A stretch of 64,000 nt of DNA from Aegilops tauschii subsp. strangulata (Eukaryota > Streptophyta > Magnoliopsida > Poales > Poaceae). The notes beneath the pieces were generated by a model, which ran no database searches, was not told the DNA's origin, and saw only the letters and a program-made list of their open reading frames with translations. The DNA is taken from the NCBI RefSeq assembly GCF_002575655.3, contig NC_053037.3, positions 252,807,135 to 252,871,134 of the forward strand, in the 5' to 3' direction. This document shows positions 1 to 10,388 of the stretch, piece after piece; the first letter of the stretch is position 1; each line of letters opens with the position of its first letter. The position numbers and the translations under genes are program-made.

Positions 1-28
1 AGTAATTGGTCCAGTATATGTAACAGTA
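1..28 (-). repeat. Truncated end of a family A LTR
   Basis: These bases match the part of the A LTR that lies about 40-65 bases from its U3 end (compare 880-907 in A1). The LTR stops at CAGTA and A1 begins at once. The likely reading is that A1 inserted into another A LTR whose remainder lies outside the window, with CAGTA (24-28) as the left target duplication. The right copy cannot be checked because the far end of A1 is lost. Confidence 0.7.
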
Positions 29-945
29 TGATAGAGGCAAAGGTGTCCCGTCTTTCGATGAGATGATGGATATCGCTTTGGTCGAAGTCGACTTTGACGA
101 TCCGACTACGAATGTGCGATGACGTCGCGCCTTAGCAATCGCTAAACCAACTCCGAGAGGTTATTGACCACGCCGAAGCACGATCAACCTGACCATGAGG
201 GTCTGTTTCCTGCGAGCAAACGAAGAACAAGCAAGAAACTGAGATTGCAATCTGGATATTGCGAATATAAGATGAAAGATTTATTGATCAAGGTGGGGTT
301 CTGTGACGCCTTTGTCTGGTCGTTGAACACAAACGAAGTACGCGAAGTTGCAGCTATGGCGAACATTTAATCTAAACAAAACCCAAAGTCTAAACGGTGT
401 CCTAAGGGCTGTATATATGGAGGAAGAGGGGGGAATTTCGTGGCCCTTGGGGAAGGGGTCCGAAACCAACCCTACCTCTTGTTTCCCCACACACACGGAC
501 TCTAAAAACAACCTATACTTATGTATTTCAAAATTACATGGGCCTGGCCCAATAATAAGGTGACGCAGCACCTAGAATAGCCTCTGGACGAAATTTATGA
601 AGTCGCATCTTGTATATTTCGTCCAAGGCTTTATTCACTCCTTATGGTGGCTTCAAAGTCCTGAAATCATCACTGGTAACTCCGTTCTTGTTCCCCTTGC
701 GCATGCCATCAACTCCATGCTTGTTCTTGCTCCAATGTTCATCCTTCTCCAAGCCAGGCCCTTCATTTGTATGCAAAACAAAAGTATCCAATTTAGGCAG
801 CATCATATTGTCATGAACATTAGAATCATTACCAAGAAACGAAAGTACCTGGTAATTTAATTGGCGTGCGCGAGCTCTAGTAATTGGTCCATTATATGTA
901 ACAGTAGGGGTTGTGGGTGTAACAATGGTATTGATGTCCTCATCA
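29..945 (-). repeat. A1 3' LTR
   Basis: On the minus strand it starts TGATGAGGAC and ends CCTCTATCA, so it has the TG...CA ends of plant LTRs. The length is 917 bp. The polypurine tract lies beside it at 946-958. A TATATA box for the LTR promoter is at 412-417 (minus-strand sense). The C-terminal part of the integrase frame continues inside the LTR to a stop at 642. Confidence 0.92.
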
Positions 946-1792
946 TCCTCCCCTTCTTGAAAAGAAGTCGTCCTCGACGGAAGCTCATCTTCCTCACCCA
1001 AATAAGGCTTCAAATCTGCAATGTTAAAAGTAGGACTAACCCCAAAATCTGCAGGTAGCTCAAGTTTATATGCATTATCATTTATTTTCTCTAACACCTT
1101 AAAAGGACCATCAGCATGTGGCATTAGCTTTGATTTGCGCAAATTAGGAAATCTATCCTTACGCAAATGTAACCAAACAAGATCTCCAGGTGCAAACACA
1201 ACATGTTTTCTACCCTTATCTCCAGCAAGTTTATATTTAGCATTCATACGCTCAATGTTGTCCTTAGTTAAGTCATGCATTTTTAAAATCAATTCAGCAC
1301 GTTCTTTAGCATCAAAATTAACCTTCTCCGAAGATGGAAGAGGCAAGAAATCAATTGGTGCACGAGGTAGGAAACCATACACAATTTGAAAAGGGCACAT
1401 CTTAGTAGTAGAATGCAATGAACGATTATAAGCAAATTCAATATGAGGCAAGCATTCTTCCCACATTTTCTTATTATTCTTCAAAACAGCCCTAAGCATA
1501 GTAGACAATGTTCTATTGACTACTTCAGTTTGTCCATCAGTTTGGGGGTGACAAGTAGTACTAAAAAGCAGTTTAGTCCCCAACTTAGCCCATAAACATC
1601 TCCAAAAGTGGCTAAGAAATTTAGTATCACGATCTGAAACAATAGTATTTGGTACACCATGCAAGCGAATAATTTCACGAAAGAACAAATCAACAACATT
1701 AACAACATCATCACTTCTATGACATCGTATAAAGTGTGCCATTTTCGAGAATCTATCCACGACAACAAATATGCTATCCCTCCCCTTCTTTG
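642..1792 (-). pseudogene. gag-pol: A1 integrase C-terminal part with LTR-encoded tail
   Basis: This frame begins inside the integrase core, just after the first catalytic Asp region, because the deletion at about 1792 removed the zinc-binding domain and that Asp. It keeps the second Asp in the SDRDTKF motif, the catalytic Glu in the [11 protein letters not shown] motif and a GPFKVLEK (GPF/Y-type) module. It then reads through the polypurine tract ([10 protein letters not shown]) into the LTR and ends in FRTLKPP. I see no chromodomain. An integrase lacking the HHCC domain and one catalytic residue would be inactive. Confidence 0.9.
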
Positions 1793-3880
1793 CTCATCAA
1801 TATAAGATTTTGTGGCAAGTAAACATGCACTTTTCAATTTAATTTCAGAAACAACACTAGATGGTTTATTATTAGGTTTCATTTGTTGCTCAAATTCTTT
1901 TGCCACAATCTGATTTTCACTCTTATTTTTCTCCTGTTTTGCTTTATTAGCTCTATTAATGTCATCTTTCAAAATGGAATCAGGAGTCATAGGAAGCAAA
2001 GTAATATTTTTATCCTTATGAACAAGAGTATACTGATTGTTTCTACCATGGTGTACAGAATTTTTATCAAATTGCCATGGTCTACCAAGTAATAAGGAAC
2101 ATGCTTGCATGGGTACCACATCACAATCAACATAATCAGCATATGTAGAGATACTAAAATGCACACGAACAGTACGTGTTACCTTAACCTTGCCGCTGTT
2201 GTTGAACCATTGGATGTAGTAAGGATGTGGAGGTGGTCTTGTGGTGAGAGATAGCTTCTCCACCAACTCCATGCTAGCCAAGTTGTTACAGCTCCCTCCA
2301 TCTATGATGACGCGAACAGAACGTTCCTTCACAACTCCCTTTGTATGGAACAAATTATGCCTCTGATTTTGCTCTGCTTGTGTGACCTGCACACTCAAAA
2401 CACGTCGAGCAACTAAACATTCATACTTGTCAGCGTCTTTAGGAGCCATGTATTGCGTCTCATTTTCAGAATCATCTCCACCATGTTCTTCACGTGTAAT
2501 AAGAGCCAAAGTCTCCTCATCATAGTCACTAGCGGACTCATACCCACCATCCTCAGTAGCAATCATTACACGCTGAGATTTGCATTCTCTCACATAATGT
2601 CCTCTTCCCTTACAACGACGACAAATAATATCACTTGTGTGCCCTGTCGATGCCATGGAAGAAGAGCTCTGTGCAGGCCCGGCAGGTGCCCTCTTGGCAG
2701 ATAGTGGTGGTTGTGCCTGCTTTCTTGTATCACGGCTGGAGGTGGAACCTGATGGAGGTGTAGGTGCAGTGGAAGTAGAAGATGCACGCGGTGTCCATGA
2801 TGAAGGTCGACCTGCAGAAAAGTTAGTTCGCGCCAATGCCTGTCGATCCTGCACTTCACGTTCAGCTTTACAAGCAAGATGGAATAAACGAGTGATATTA
2901 TTATAATCCTTATACTCTAGAATGGTCTGAATCTCTTTATTTAATCCACCCATAAAACGTGCAAGCATAGCTTCATTCTCCTAAAAAATACCACATCTAA
3001 TCATGCCAGATTGTAATTCCTGATAATATTCTTCTACAGAATTTTTCCCTTGTCTTAAGCGCTGCAATTTTTGAAGTAATTCACGTTGATAATATGGTGG
3101 AACCCAACGAGTACGCATAGCACTTTTCAAAGCAGCCCAAGTAGCTGGAACAGGATATAATCTACAATGTTCAGACCACCAAACACATGCAAAGCTAGTG
3201 AAAGCACAAACAGCAGCAGGAACACGTCTCTCCTCAGGATATTGTAAACATGTAAATCGTTGTTCAGTTTCTAACTCCCAACTAAGATATATATCAGGAA
3301 CATATCTACCCTCAAATGGTGGAATATTCAATTTCAGTTTAGGGAGATGGTCATGATCTCGTACCTGAGGTGGTGGTGCCGGCCTACCGTTGCGAATATA
3401 TACCTGAGGTCGACCTGCTGCTGGTGGTGCTGGCGGCTGCACATAGTTCTGATTTTGATCAACCTCATCCTCATAATCGCCCGCATAATCGTCATCCTCC
3501 TGAGCCGCCGCAGTAGCAGGAGCCAAAGAAGCATCAACAGTAGGTGCAGCGGCACCCGAATTTTGACCAGTCTCAATTGGAACGCGCTGTGCTCGTCCCA
3601 CTTGATTTGGAAGGCGGCGTTGGAGATGTGGTTGTTGTTGTTGTAGCGGTGCGACATGTGCAGCCGGTGGTGGTTGGGGAAGACGCTTGAGTAATTCAGT
3701 AAACTTGTTATCCAGCTTTGTCTCTAACGACTTCTCCACGGCATCTATCTTCTCCATAGCCTCTTCAAATCTGTTTAGCACATCTCCCACCTGGCCACTC
3801 ATCATTTGCTGAAATTTATCATGCAACTCCTTGTTCGTCATATTCTCCCAATCAGTCTCATCGGCTTGTGATCCTGCCAT
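1793..3880 (-). pseudogene. gag-pol: A1 gag and protease, with a premature stop
   Basis: Gag starts at the ATG of MAGSQADETDW at 3880. The order is an N-terminal acidic/helical region, a proline- and glutamine-rich stretch, a retrotransposon-gag capsid-like domain ([24 protein letters not shown]), then a zinc knuckle [15 protein letters not shown] (CX2CX4HX4C) near 2580-2625. The protease region carries [11 protein letters not shown] near 2290-2310. A TAG at 2981-2983 interrupts the capsid domain. At about 1792 the frame is joined out of phase to the integrase by a deletion. The family function is virus-like particle assembly and polyprotein cleavage; this copy is dead. Confidence 0.9.
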
Positions 3881-4989
3881 AGTTAGTAGCAATAGAAACA
3901 CAAAAGAATATGATCCTGCAGACTACTAGGAAGTGGTGGTGATGGTGGTGTGTCACAAAACCTTCAAGCGAATCTCAAATTCTTACCAGTTCTTACCCAG
4001 CAGCAGGTGGTGATCGGCAACCGTTGTAGTCAAAACTCTCAAAGCTTGGATAGAGCGATTACCAGGGAGAGTCAAACGCACGATGTAGATGTATGTGGAG
4101 CTGGGAAGGCTTATAATATGGTAGCAAAAATGGTCAGCAATAATCAATTCAGAGATGCAAAGTTGAATAAACGCTCAACGACGGTACTGTGCTGGTCCTA
4201 GGTTAGACCGTCCTAGAGACGCGAGCCTAGAACACTAACATAATCATGGCACTGCACGTAAACAAGGGAAAATCACACTCTGAAAAAAAATTGCTCTTTT
4301 TTTCGCTCTTTTTTTTCGCTCTTTTTTTGCGCTATTTTTTTTTGCGAAAAATCACTATAATGGCGAGTGTCTCAAAACTCTTCCCAGGTCAAACTGACAG
4401 GATGGGCACAAAATTTTTTGACTATTTTTTTCGGAAATCAGGGCAGCGACGACGAAAAAGTGCGACAAAAAATCACTATGATGGCGAGTGTCTCAAAACA
4501 CTCCCCGGGACCTAGAAATAGGATAGGGAAAAAATATTTTTGGTTGCCGAAGTTTTGGCCTAAAAACTGCCCGGGGGTCTCCAGACTTCTTTTTTGAGAC
4601 CTACTCAGGCAAGGAAACACGAAACGGAAAATAGATGGATCTCTAAAGCAAACCGAATATGAAAAGAACTCGGATTGGTGGTGGATATATGGTGGTAGGA
4701 TATGGTAGCGGTGGTGGTATATGGATACGGATCGGTGGTGGTATATGGATACGGATTCAGAGCGGTGGCGGATAAGCAATGGTGGTAGATGGCAAGGCGA
4801 TGATGATGGTGCGGCGGCGGCGTGACAACTTATGACCAGAACTCGAAACTCTAAAAGAATAGACTCTAAGACCAGCAACTTGACACGACGATGCAACCGC
4901 AGATTCAACAAAGCAAAAACCCTAAAAAGATTATGCAAAGGCTCAGATTGGTTCGGATATACTGAACTAACCCTAATTTTTTTTGTGGC
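3881..4989 (-). other. A1 leader (type II), primer-binding site lost
   Basis: This untranslated leader contains the conserved hairpin region (about 4190-4240), homopolymer-rich stretches, a twofold direct repeat built on ATCACTATRATGGCGAGTG (near 4350 and 4470) and a GGTGGTGGTATATGGATACG minisatellite (about 4675-4770). In intact copies about 100 further bases and the PBS precede the LTR. Here the leader runs directly into TGATAGAGGC at 4990, so the PBS is deleted. Confidence 0.8.
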
Positions 4990-5891
4990 TGATAGAGGCA
5001 AAGGTGTCCCGTCTTTCGAAGAGATGATGGATATCGCTTTGGTGGAAGTCGACTTTGACGATCCGACTACGAATGTGCGAGGACGTCGTGCCTTAGCAAT
5101 CGCTAAACCAACTCCGAGAGGTTATTGACCACGCCGGAGCACGATCAACCTGACCACGAGGGTCTGTTTCCTGCGAGCAAACGAAGAACAAGCAAGAAAC
5201 TGAGATTGCAATCTGGATATTGCGAATATAAAATGAAAGCTTTATTGATCAAGGTGGAGTTCTGTGACGCCTTTGTCTGGTCGCTGAACACAAACGAAGT
5301 ACGCGAAGTTGCAGCTATGGCGAACTTTTAATCTAAACAAAACCCAAAGTCTAAACGACGCCCTAAGGGCTGTATATATGGAGGAAGAGGGGGGAATTTC
5401 GTGGCCCTTGAGGAAGGGGTCCGAAACCAACCCTATCTCTTGTTTCCCCACACAAACGGACTCTAAAAACAGCCTATACTTACGTATTTCGAAATTACCT
5501 GGGCCTGGCCCAATAATAAGGTGACGCAGCACCTAGAATAGCCTCTGGACGAAAGTTATGAAGTAGCATCTTGTATATTTCGTCCAAGGCTTCATGCACG
5601 CATTATGGTGGCTTCAACGTCCTGAAATCATCACTTGTAACTCCGTTCTTGTTCCCCATGCGCATGCCATCATCTCCATGCTTGTTCTTGCTCCAATGTT
5701 CATCCTTCTCAAAGCTAGGCCCTTCATTTGTAAGCAAAACAAATGTATCCAATTTAGGCAGCATCATATTCTCATGAACATTAAAATCATTACCAAGAAA
5801 TGAAAGTACCTGGTAATTTAATTGGCGTGCGCGAGCTCTAGTAATTGGTCCAGTATGTATAGCAGCAGGGGCTGTGGGTGTAATAATGGTA
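4990..5891 (-). repeat. A1 5' LTR, truncated at its outer end
   Basis: It matches the A LTR from the U5 end to within about 20 bases of the U3 end, then jumps at about 5891 into plus-strand gag sequence. The terminal TGATGAGGACATC is missing, so no right-hand target duplication survives. Confidence 0.88.
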
Positions 5892-6261
5892 ATATATCTT
5901 CTACTTCCACTTCACCATCACCTCCATCAGGTGCCACCTCTAGCCGTGATACAAGAAAGCAGGCACAACCACCACACTCTGCCAAGAGCACACCTGCCGG
6001 GCCTGCGCAGAGCTCTTCTTCTTCCATGGCATCGACAGGGCACACAAGTGATATTATTTGTCGTCGTTGTAAGGGAAGAGGACATTTTGCAAGAGAATGC
6101 AAATCTCAGCGTGTCATGATTGCTACTGAGGATGGTGGGTATGAGTCCGCTAGTGACTATGATGAGGAGACTTTGGCTCTTATTACACGTGAAGAACATG
6201 GTGGAGATGATTCTGAACCAATACCATTCTTATGACAGGGCACACAAGTGATATCTCTTAG
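5892..6261 (+). pseudogene. Isolated gag fragment plus scrambled filler
   Basis: A plus-strand piece of family A gag (Ser/Thr/Pro linker, zinc knuckle [15 protein letters not shown], acidic [19 protein letters not shown] region) runs from about 5893 to 6217. Its variant residues ([20 protein letters not shown]) match A3 rather than the neighbouring A1 or A2. It is followed by about 44 bases of filler that repeats a 21-base piece of the same gag (6235-6255, the bases just upstream of the knuckle). It then meets the A2 LTR at 6262. No LTR, start or pol belongs to this piece. It looks like repair patchwork. Confidence 0.8.
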
Positions 6262-7182
6262 TGATGAGGACATCAATACCATTGTTACACCCACAACCCC
6301 TGCTGCTATACATACTGGACCAATTACTAGAGCTCGCGCACGCCAATTAAATTACCAGGTACTTTTGTTTCTTGGTAATGATTCTAATGTTCATGAGAAT
6401 ATGATGCTGCCTAAATTGGATATATTTGTTTTGCTTACAAATGAAGGGCCTAGCTTTGAGAAGGATGAACATTGGAGAAAGAACAAGCATGGAGATGATG
6501 GCATGCACATGGGGAACAAGAACGGAGTTACAAGTGATGATTTCAGGACGTTGAAGCCACCATAATGCGTGCATGAAGCCTTGGACGAAATATACAAGAT
6601 GCTACTTCATAAGTTTCGTCCAAAGGCTATTCTAGGTGCTGCGTCACCTTATTATTGGGCCAGGCCCATGTAATTTCGAAATACTTGAGTATAGGCTGTT
6701 TTTAGAGTCCGTATGTGTGGGGAAACAAGAGATAGGGTTGGTTTCGGACCCCTTCCCCAAGGGCCACGAAATCCCCCCCCCCCTCTTCCTCCATATATAC
6801 AGCCCTTAGGGCGTCATTTAGACTTTGGGTTTTGTTTAGATTAAAAGTTCGCCATAGCTGCAACTTCGCGTACTTCGTTTGTGTTCAACGACCAGACAAA
6901 GGCGTCACAGAACCCCACCTTGATCAATAAAGCTTTCATCTTATATTCGCAATATCCAGATTGCAATCTCAGTTTCTTGCTTGTTCTTCGTTTGCTCACA
7001 GGAAACAGACCCTCGTGGTCAGGTTGATCGTGCTCCGGCGTGGTCAATAACCTCTCGGAGTTGGTTTAGCGATTGCTAAGGCGCGACGTCATCACACGTT
7101 CGTAGTCGGATCATCAAAGTCTACTTCCACCAAAGCGATATCCATCATCTCATCGAAAGACGGGACACCTTTGCCTCTATCA
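6262..7182 (+). repeat. A2 5' LTR
   Basis: 921 bp, TGATGAGGAC...CCTCTATCA. The first third carries the copy of the C-terminal integrase tail (frame ending FRTLKPP at 6565), which in the 5' LTR has no upstream gene. The promoter TATA is at 6794-6799. Confidence 0.93.
6794..6799 (+). promoter_or_regulatory. TATA box of A2 5' LTR
   Basis: TATATA in the context CCTCCATATATACAGCCC. It is the only strong TATA-like site of this LTR, about 530 bases in, and is conserved in every A LTR here. It would set the U3/R border about 30 bases downstream; the exact start is not visible. Confidence 0.6.
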
Positions 7183-7184
7183 AG

Positions 7185-7194
7185 TGGTATCAGA
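7185..7194 (+). other. A2 primer-binding site (initiator tRNA-Met)
   Basis: TGGTATCAGA lies two bases after the LTR end. It complements the 3' end of plant initiator tRNA-Met, the usual primer of this class. Confidence 0.85.
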
Positions 7195-7624
7195 TTTCCA
7201 GGTTGCTCGGTGAGATTTTACAGTTTTTCGTAGTTTAGATCGAGATTGTTCTTCATAGCTATAGTCCACGAAAAAGCCAAAAAAAATTTAGGGTTAGTTC
7301 ATCCTATCCTAACCAATCTGAGCCTTTGCATAATCTTTTCTGTGTTTGCTTTGTTGAATTTGCGGTTGCATCGTCGTGTCAAGTTGCTGGTCTTAGCGTC
7401 TAGTCCTTTAGAGCTTCGAGTTCTGTTCACAGGTTGTCACGTCGCCGCTGCCATATATCACCATCGCATCATCATCATCGCTGCTGCCATATACCACCAC
7501 CGCACCAACTTCATCGCCGCTGCCATATACCACCACCACATATTCACCGCCAATCCGAGTCCATATACGCCACCACATATCCGCCGCCATCACGCCAATC
7601 CGAGTACACCTGCAACATATATCC

Positions 7625-7690
7625 GCCACCAGTCCGAGTTCCACCAGATTCATCTCCGCCACCAGTCCGAGTTCCACCAGATTCATCTCC
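7625..7690 (+). repeat. 33-bp tandem duplication in A2 leader
   Basis: Two exact copies of a 33-bp unit (GCCACCAGTCCGAGTTCC...), 7625-7657 and 7658-7690, plus the start of a third. A5 has the same two units in inverse orientation at about 36898-36963, so the duplication predates both insertions. Confidence 0.85.
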
Positions 7691-8004
7691 GCCACCAGTC
7701 CTAGTCCAAGTCCAGTATTTTGTTACTCTGTTTTGGATTTCCAGATCACGCCATACTCCGAGTCGTGACAGAGAAGGACTCCCAAACTTTTGTGTTACCC
7801 GCAGTAGAAAAATAGTTCCAGTTTCAAAAAAAAGTAAGTCTGGAAAATTCTGGCTAGGCAGTTTTTAGACCATTTGTAGACTTTTTCGAAAAAAATTGTT
7901 GCGGAGCAAAAAAAAAGAGGAAAAAAAGTGCAAAAAAAAAGTGAAAAAAATTCAGAGTGTGCTCCTCCCTTGTTTCCGTGCAGCGCCGTGATTTTGTTAG
8001 TGTT

Positions 8005-8037
8005 CTAGGCTCGCGTCTCTAGCACGGTCTAGCCTAG
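8005..8037 (+). promoter_or_regulatory. Conserved leader hairpin, candidate packaging or dimerisation signal
   Basis: CTAGGCT (8005-8011) can pair with AGCCTAG (8031-8037) around a 19-base loop. The stem and neighbouring bases (GCGTCTCTAG, GGACCAGCAC) recur in all A leaders, in B1 (16768-16800), in B2 and in C1 (about 50969-51001), although the rest of these leaders differs. The position, a few hundred bases upstream of gag, is where retroelement packaging signals often lie. The function is inferred. Confidence 0.45.
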
Positions 8038-8354
8038 GACCAGCACAGTACTGTCGTTGAGCGTTTATTCAACTTTGCATATCTGAATTGATTATTGCTG
8101 ACCCTTTTTGCTACCATATTATAAGCCTTCCCAGCTCCACATACATCTACATCGTGCGTTTGACTCTCCCTGGTAATCGCTCTATCCAAGCTTTGAGAGT
8201 TTTGACTACAACGGTTGCCGATCACCACCTGCTGCTGGGTAAGAACTGGTAAGAATTTGAGATTCGCTTGAAGGATTTGTGACACACCACCATCACCACC
8301 ACTTCCGAGTAGTCTGTAGGATCATATTCTTTTGTGTTTCTATTTCTGCTAACC

Positions 8355-10388
8355 ATGGCAGGATCACAAGCCGATGAGACTGATTGGGAGAACATGACGA
8401 ACAAGGAGTTGCATGATAAATTTCAGCAAATGATGAGTGGCCAGGTGGGAGATGTGCTAAACAGATTTGAAGAGGCTATGGAGAGGATAGATGCCATGGA
8501 GAAGTCGTTCGAGACAAAGCTGGATAACAAGTTTAATGAATTGCTCAAGCGTCTTCCCCAACCGCCACCGGCTGCACCTGTCGCACCTCTACAACAACAA
8601 CAACCACATCTCCAACGCCGCCTTCCAAATCAAGTGGGATGAGGACAGCGCGTTCCAATTGAGACTGGTCAAAGTTCGGGTGCCGCTGCACCTACTGTTG
8701 ATGCTTCTTTAGCTCCTGCTACTGTGGCGGCTGAGGAGGATGACGATTATGCGGGCGATTATGAGGATGAGGTTGATCAAAATCAGAACTACGTGAAGCC
8801 ACCAGCACCACCACCAGCAGGTCGACCTCAGGTATATGTTCGCAACGGTAGGCCTGCACCACCACCTCAGATACGAGATCATGACCATGTTCCTAAACTG
8901 AAATTGAATATTCCACCGTGGAGGGTAGATACATTCTTGATGTATATCTTACTTGGGAGTTAGAAACTGAACAACGTTTTACATGTTTACAATATCCCGA
9001 GGCGAGACGGGTTGCTGCTGCTGTTTGTGCTTTCACTAGTTTTGCATGTGTATGGTGGTCTGAACATTGTAGATTATATCCTATTCCAGCTACTTGGGCT
9101 GCTTTGAAAACTGCTATGCGTACTCGTTGGGTTCCACCATATTATCAACGTGAATTGCTTCAAAAATTGCAGCGTTTACGGCAAGGGAAAAATTCTGTAG
9201 AAGAATATTATCAGGAATTAAAAACTGGCATGATTAGATGTGGTATTGTTGAGGAGAATGAAGCTATGCTTGCACGTTTTATGGGTGGTTTAAATAGAGA
9301 GATTCAGACCATTCTAGAGTATAAGGAGTATACTAATATCACTCGTTTATTCCATCTTGCTTGTAAAGCTGAACGTGAAGTGCAAGATCGACAAGCATTG
9401 GCGCGAACTAACTTTTCTGCAGGTCGACCTTCATCATGGATACCGCGTGCATCTTCTACTTCCACTGCACCAGCACCTCCATCAGGTTCCACCTCCAGCC
9501 GTGATACAAGAAAGCAGGCACAACCACCACTATCTGCCAAGAGCGCACCTGCCGGGCCTGCACAGAGCTCTTCTTCTTCCATGGCATCAACAGGGCACAC
9601 AAGTGATATTATTTGTCGTCGTTGTAAGGGAAGAGGACATTATGCGCGAGAATGCAAATCTCAGCGTGTAATGATTGCTACTGAGGATGGTGGGTATGAG
9701 TCCGCTAGTGACTATGATGAGGAGACTTTGGCTCTTATTACACGTGAAGAACATGGTGGAGATGATTCTGAAAATGAGACGCAATACATGGCTCCTGAAG
9801 ACGCTGACAGGTATGAATGTTTAGTTGCTCAATGTGTTTTGAGTGTGCAGGTCACACAAGCAGATCAAAATCAGAGGCATAATTTGTTCCATACAAAGGG
9901 AGTTGTGAAGGAACATTCTGTTCGCGTAATCATAGATGGAGGGAGCTGTAACAACTTGGCTAGCATGGAGATGGTGGAGAAACTATCTCTCACCACAAGA
10001 CCACATCCACATCCTTACTGCATCCTATGGTTCAACAACAGCGGCAAGGTTAAGGTAACATGTACTGTTCGTGTGCATTTTAGTATCTCTACATATGCTG
10101 ATTATGTTGATTGTGATGTGGTACCCATGCAAGCATGTTCCTTATTACTTGGTAGACCATGGCAATTTGATAAAAACTCTGTACACCATGGTAGAAACAA
10201 TCAGTATACTCTTGTTCATAAGGATAAAAATATTACTTTGCTTCCTATGACTCCTGATTCCATTTTGAAAGATGACATTAATAGAGCTAATAAAGCAAAA
10301 CAGGAGAAAAATAAGAGTGAAAATCAGATTGTGGCAAAAGAATTTGAGCAACAAATTAAACCTAATAATAAACCATCTAGTGTTTTTT
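8355..10388 (+). pseudogene. gag-pol: A2 gag and protease, broken
   Basis: Starts at ATG 8355 (MAGSQADETDW). An in-frame TGA after NQVG (about 8640-8642) sits where the other copies have CGA. A one-base loss near 8916 shifts the frame. The capsid domain, zinc knuckle [15 protein letters not shown] (about 9617-9660) and protease [11 protein letters not shown] (about 9935-9966) then read openly from 8918. The frame is lost again at about 10383-10389 (a short deletion relative to A3). Domain order and spacing are normal for the family. Confidence 0.9.

Larger units (their letters stand above)
29..5891 (-). mobile_element. A1: Ty3/gypsy LTR retrotransposon, family A, internally deleted
   Basis: A minus-strand copy with a 3' LTR at 29-945 and a 5' LTR from 4990 that breaks off at 5891. 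Compared with A3, about 1.9 kb of pol is missing at 1792/1793 (rest of protease linker, RT, RNase H and the integrase N-terminus), and about 100 bases of leader including the primer-binding site are missing at 4989/4990. It cannot make its own RT and its RNA could not be primed. Its leader is the type II form (see 3881-4989). Confidence 0.9.
7195..8354 (+). other. A2 leader (type I)
   Basis: Untranslated leader between PBS and gag. It holds CCACC/ATATACCACC-rich minisatellite DNA (about 7435-7700), a segment unique to type I leaders (about 7730-7960, shared only with A5), and the hairpin region conserved with families B and C (about 7985-8354). GGTAAG sites near 8238-8255 resemble splice donors but no processing can be shown. 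Confidence 0.8.

Noticed and set aside
164..370. A 68-codon frame starting MTTPEHDQPDHEG that recurs at each family A LTR
   Set aside because: It is antisense to the R/U5 part of the LTR and recurs only because the LTR recurs. It has no promoter or conserved context of its own.
3347..3646. A 99-codon antisense frame over gag (VMISYLRWWCRP...) recurring in A copies
   Set aside because: It is the complement of the proline/glutamine-rich gag region; the open frame follows from codon composition.
8238..8376. A leader intron with donor GGTAAG and acceptor at ATGGCAG
   Set aside because: The donor-like sites are conserved in A, B and C, but splicing to that acceptor would remove the gag start. 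There is no evidence of processing.
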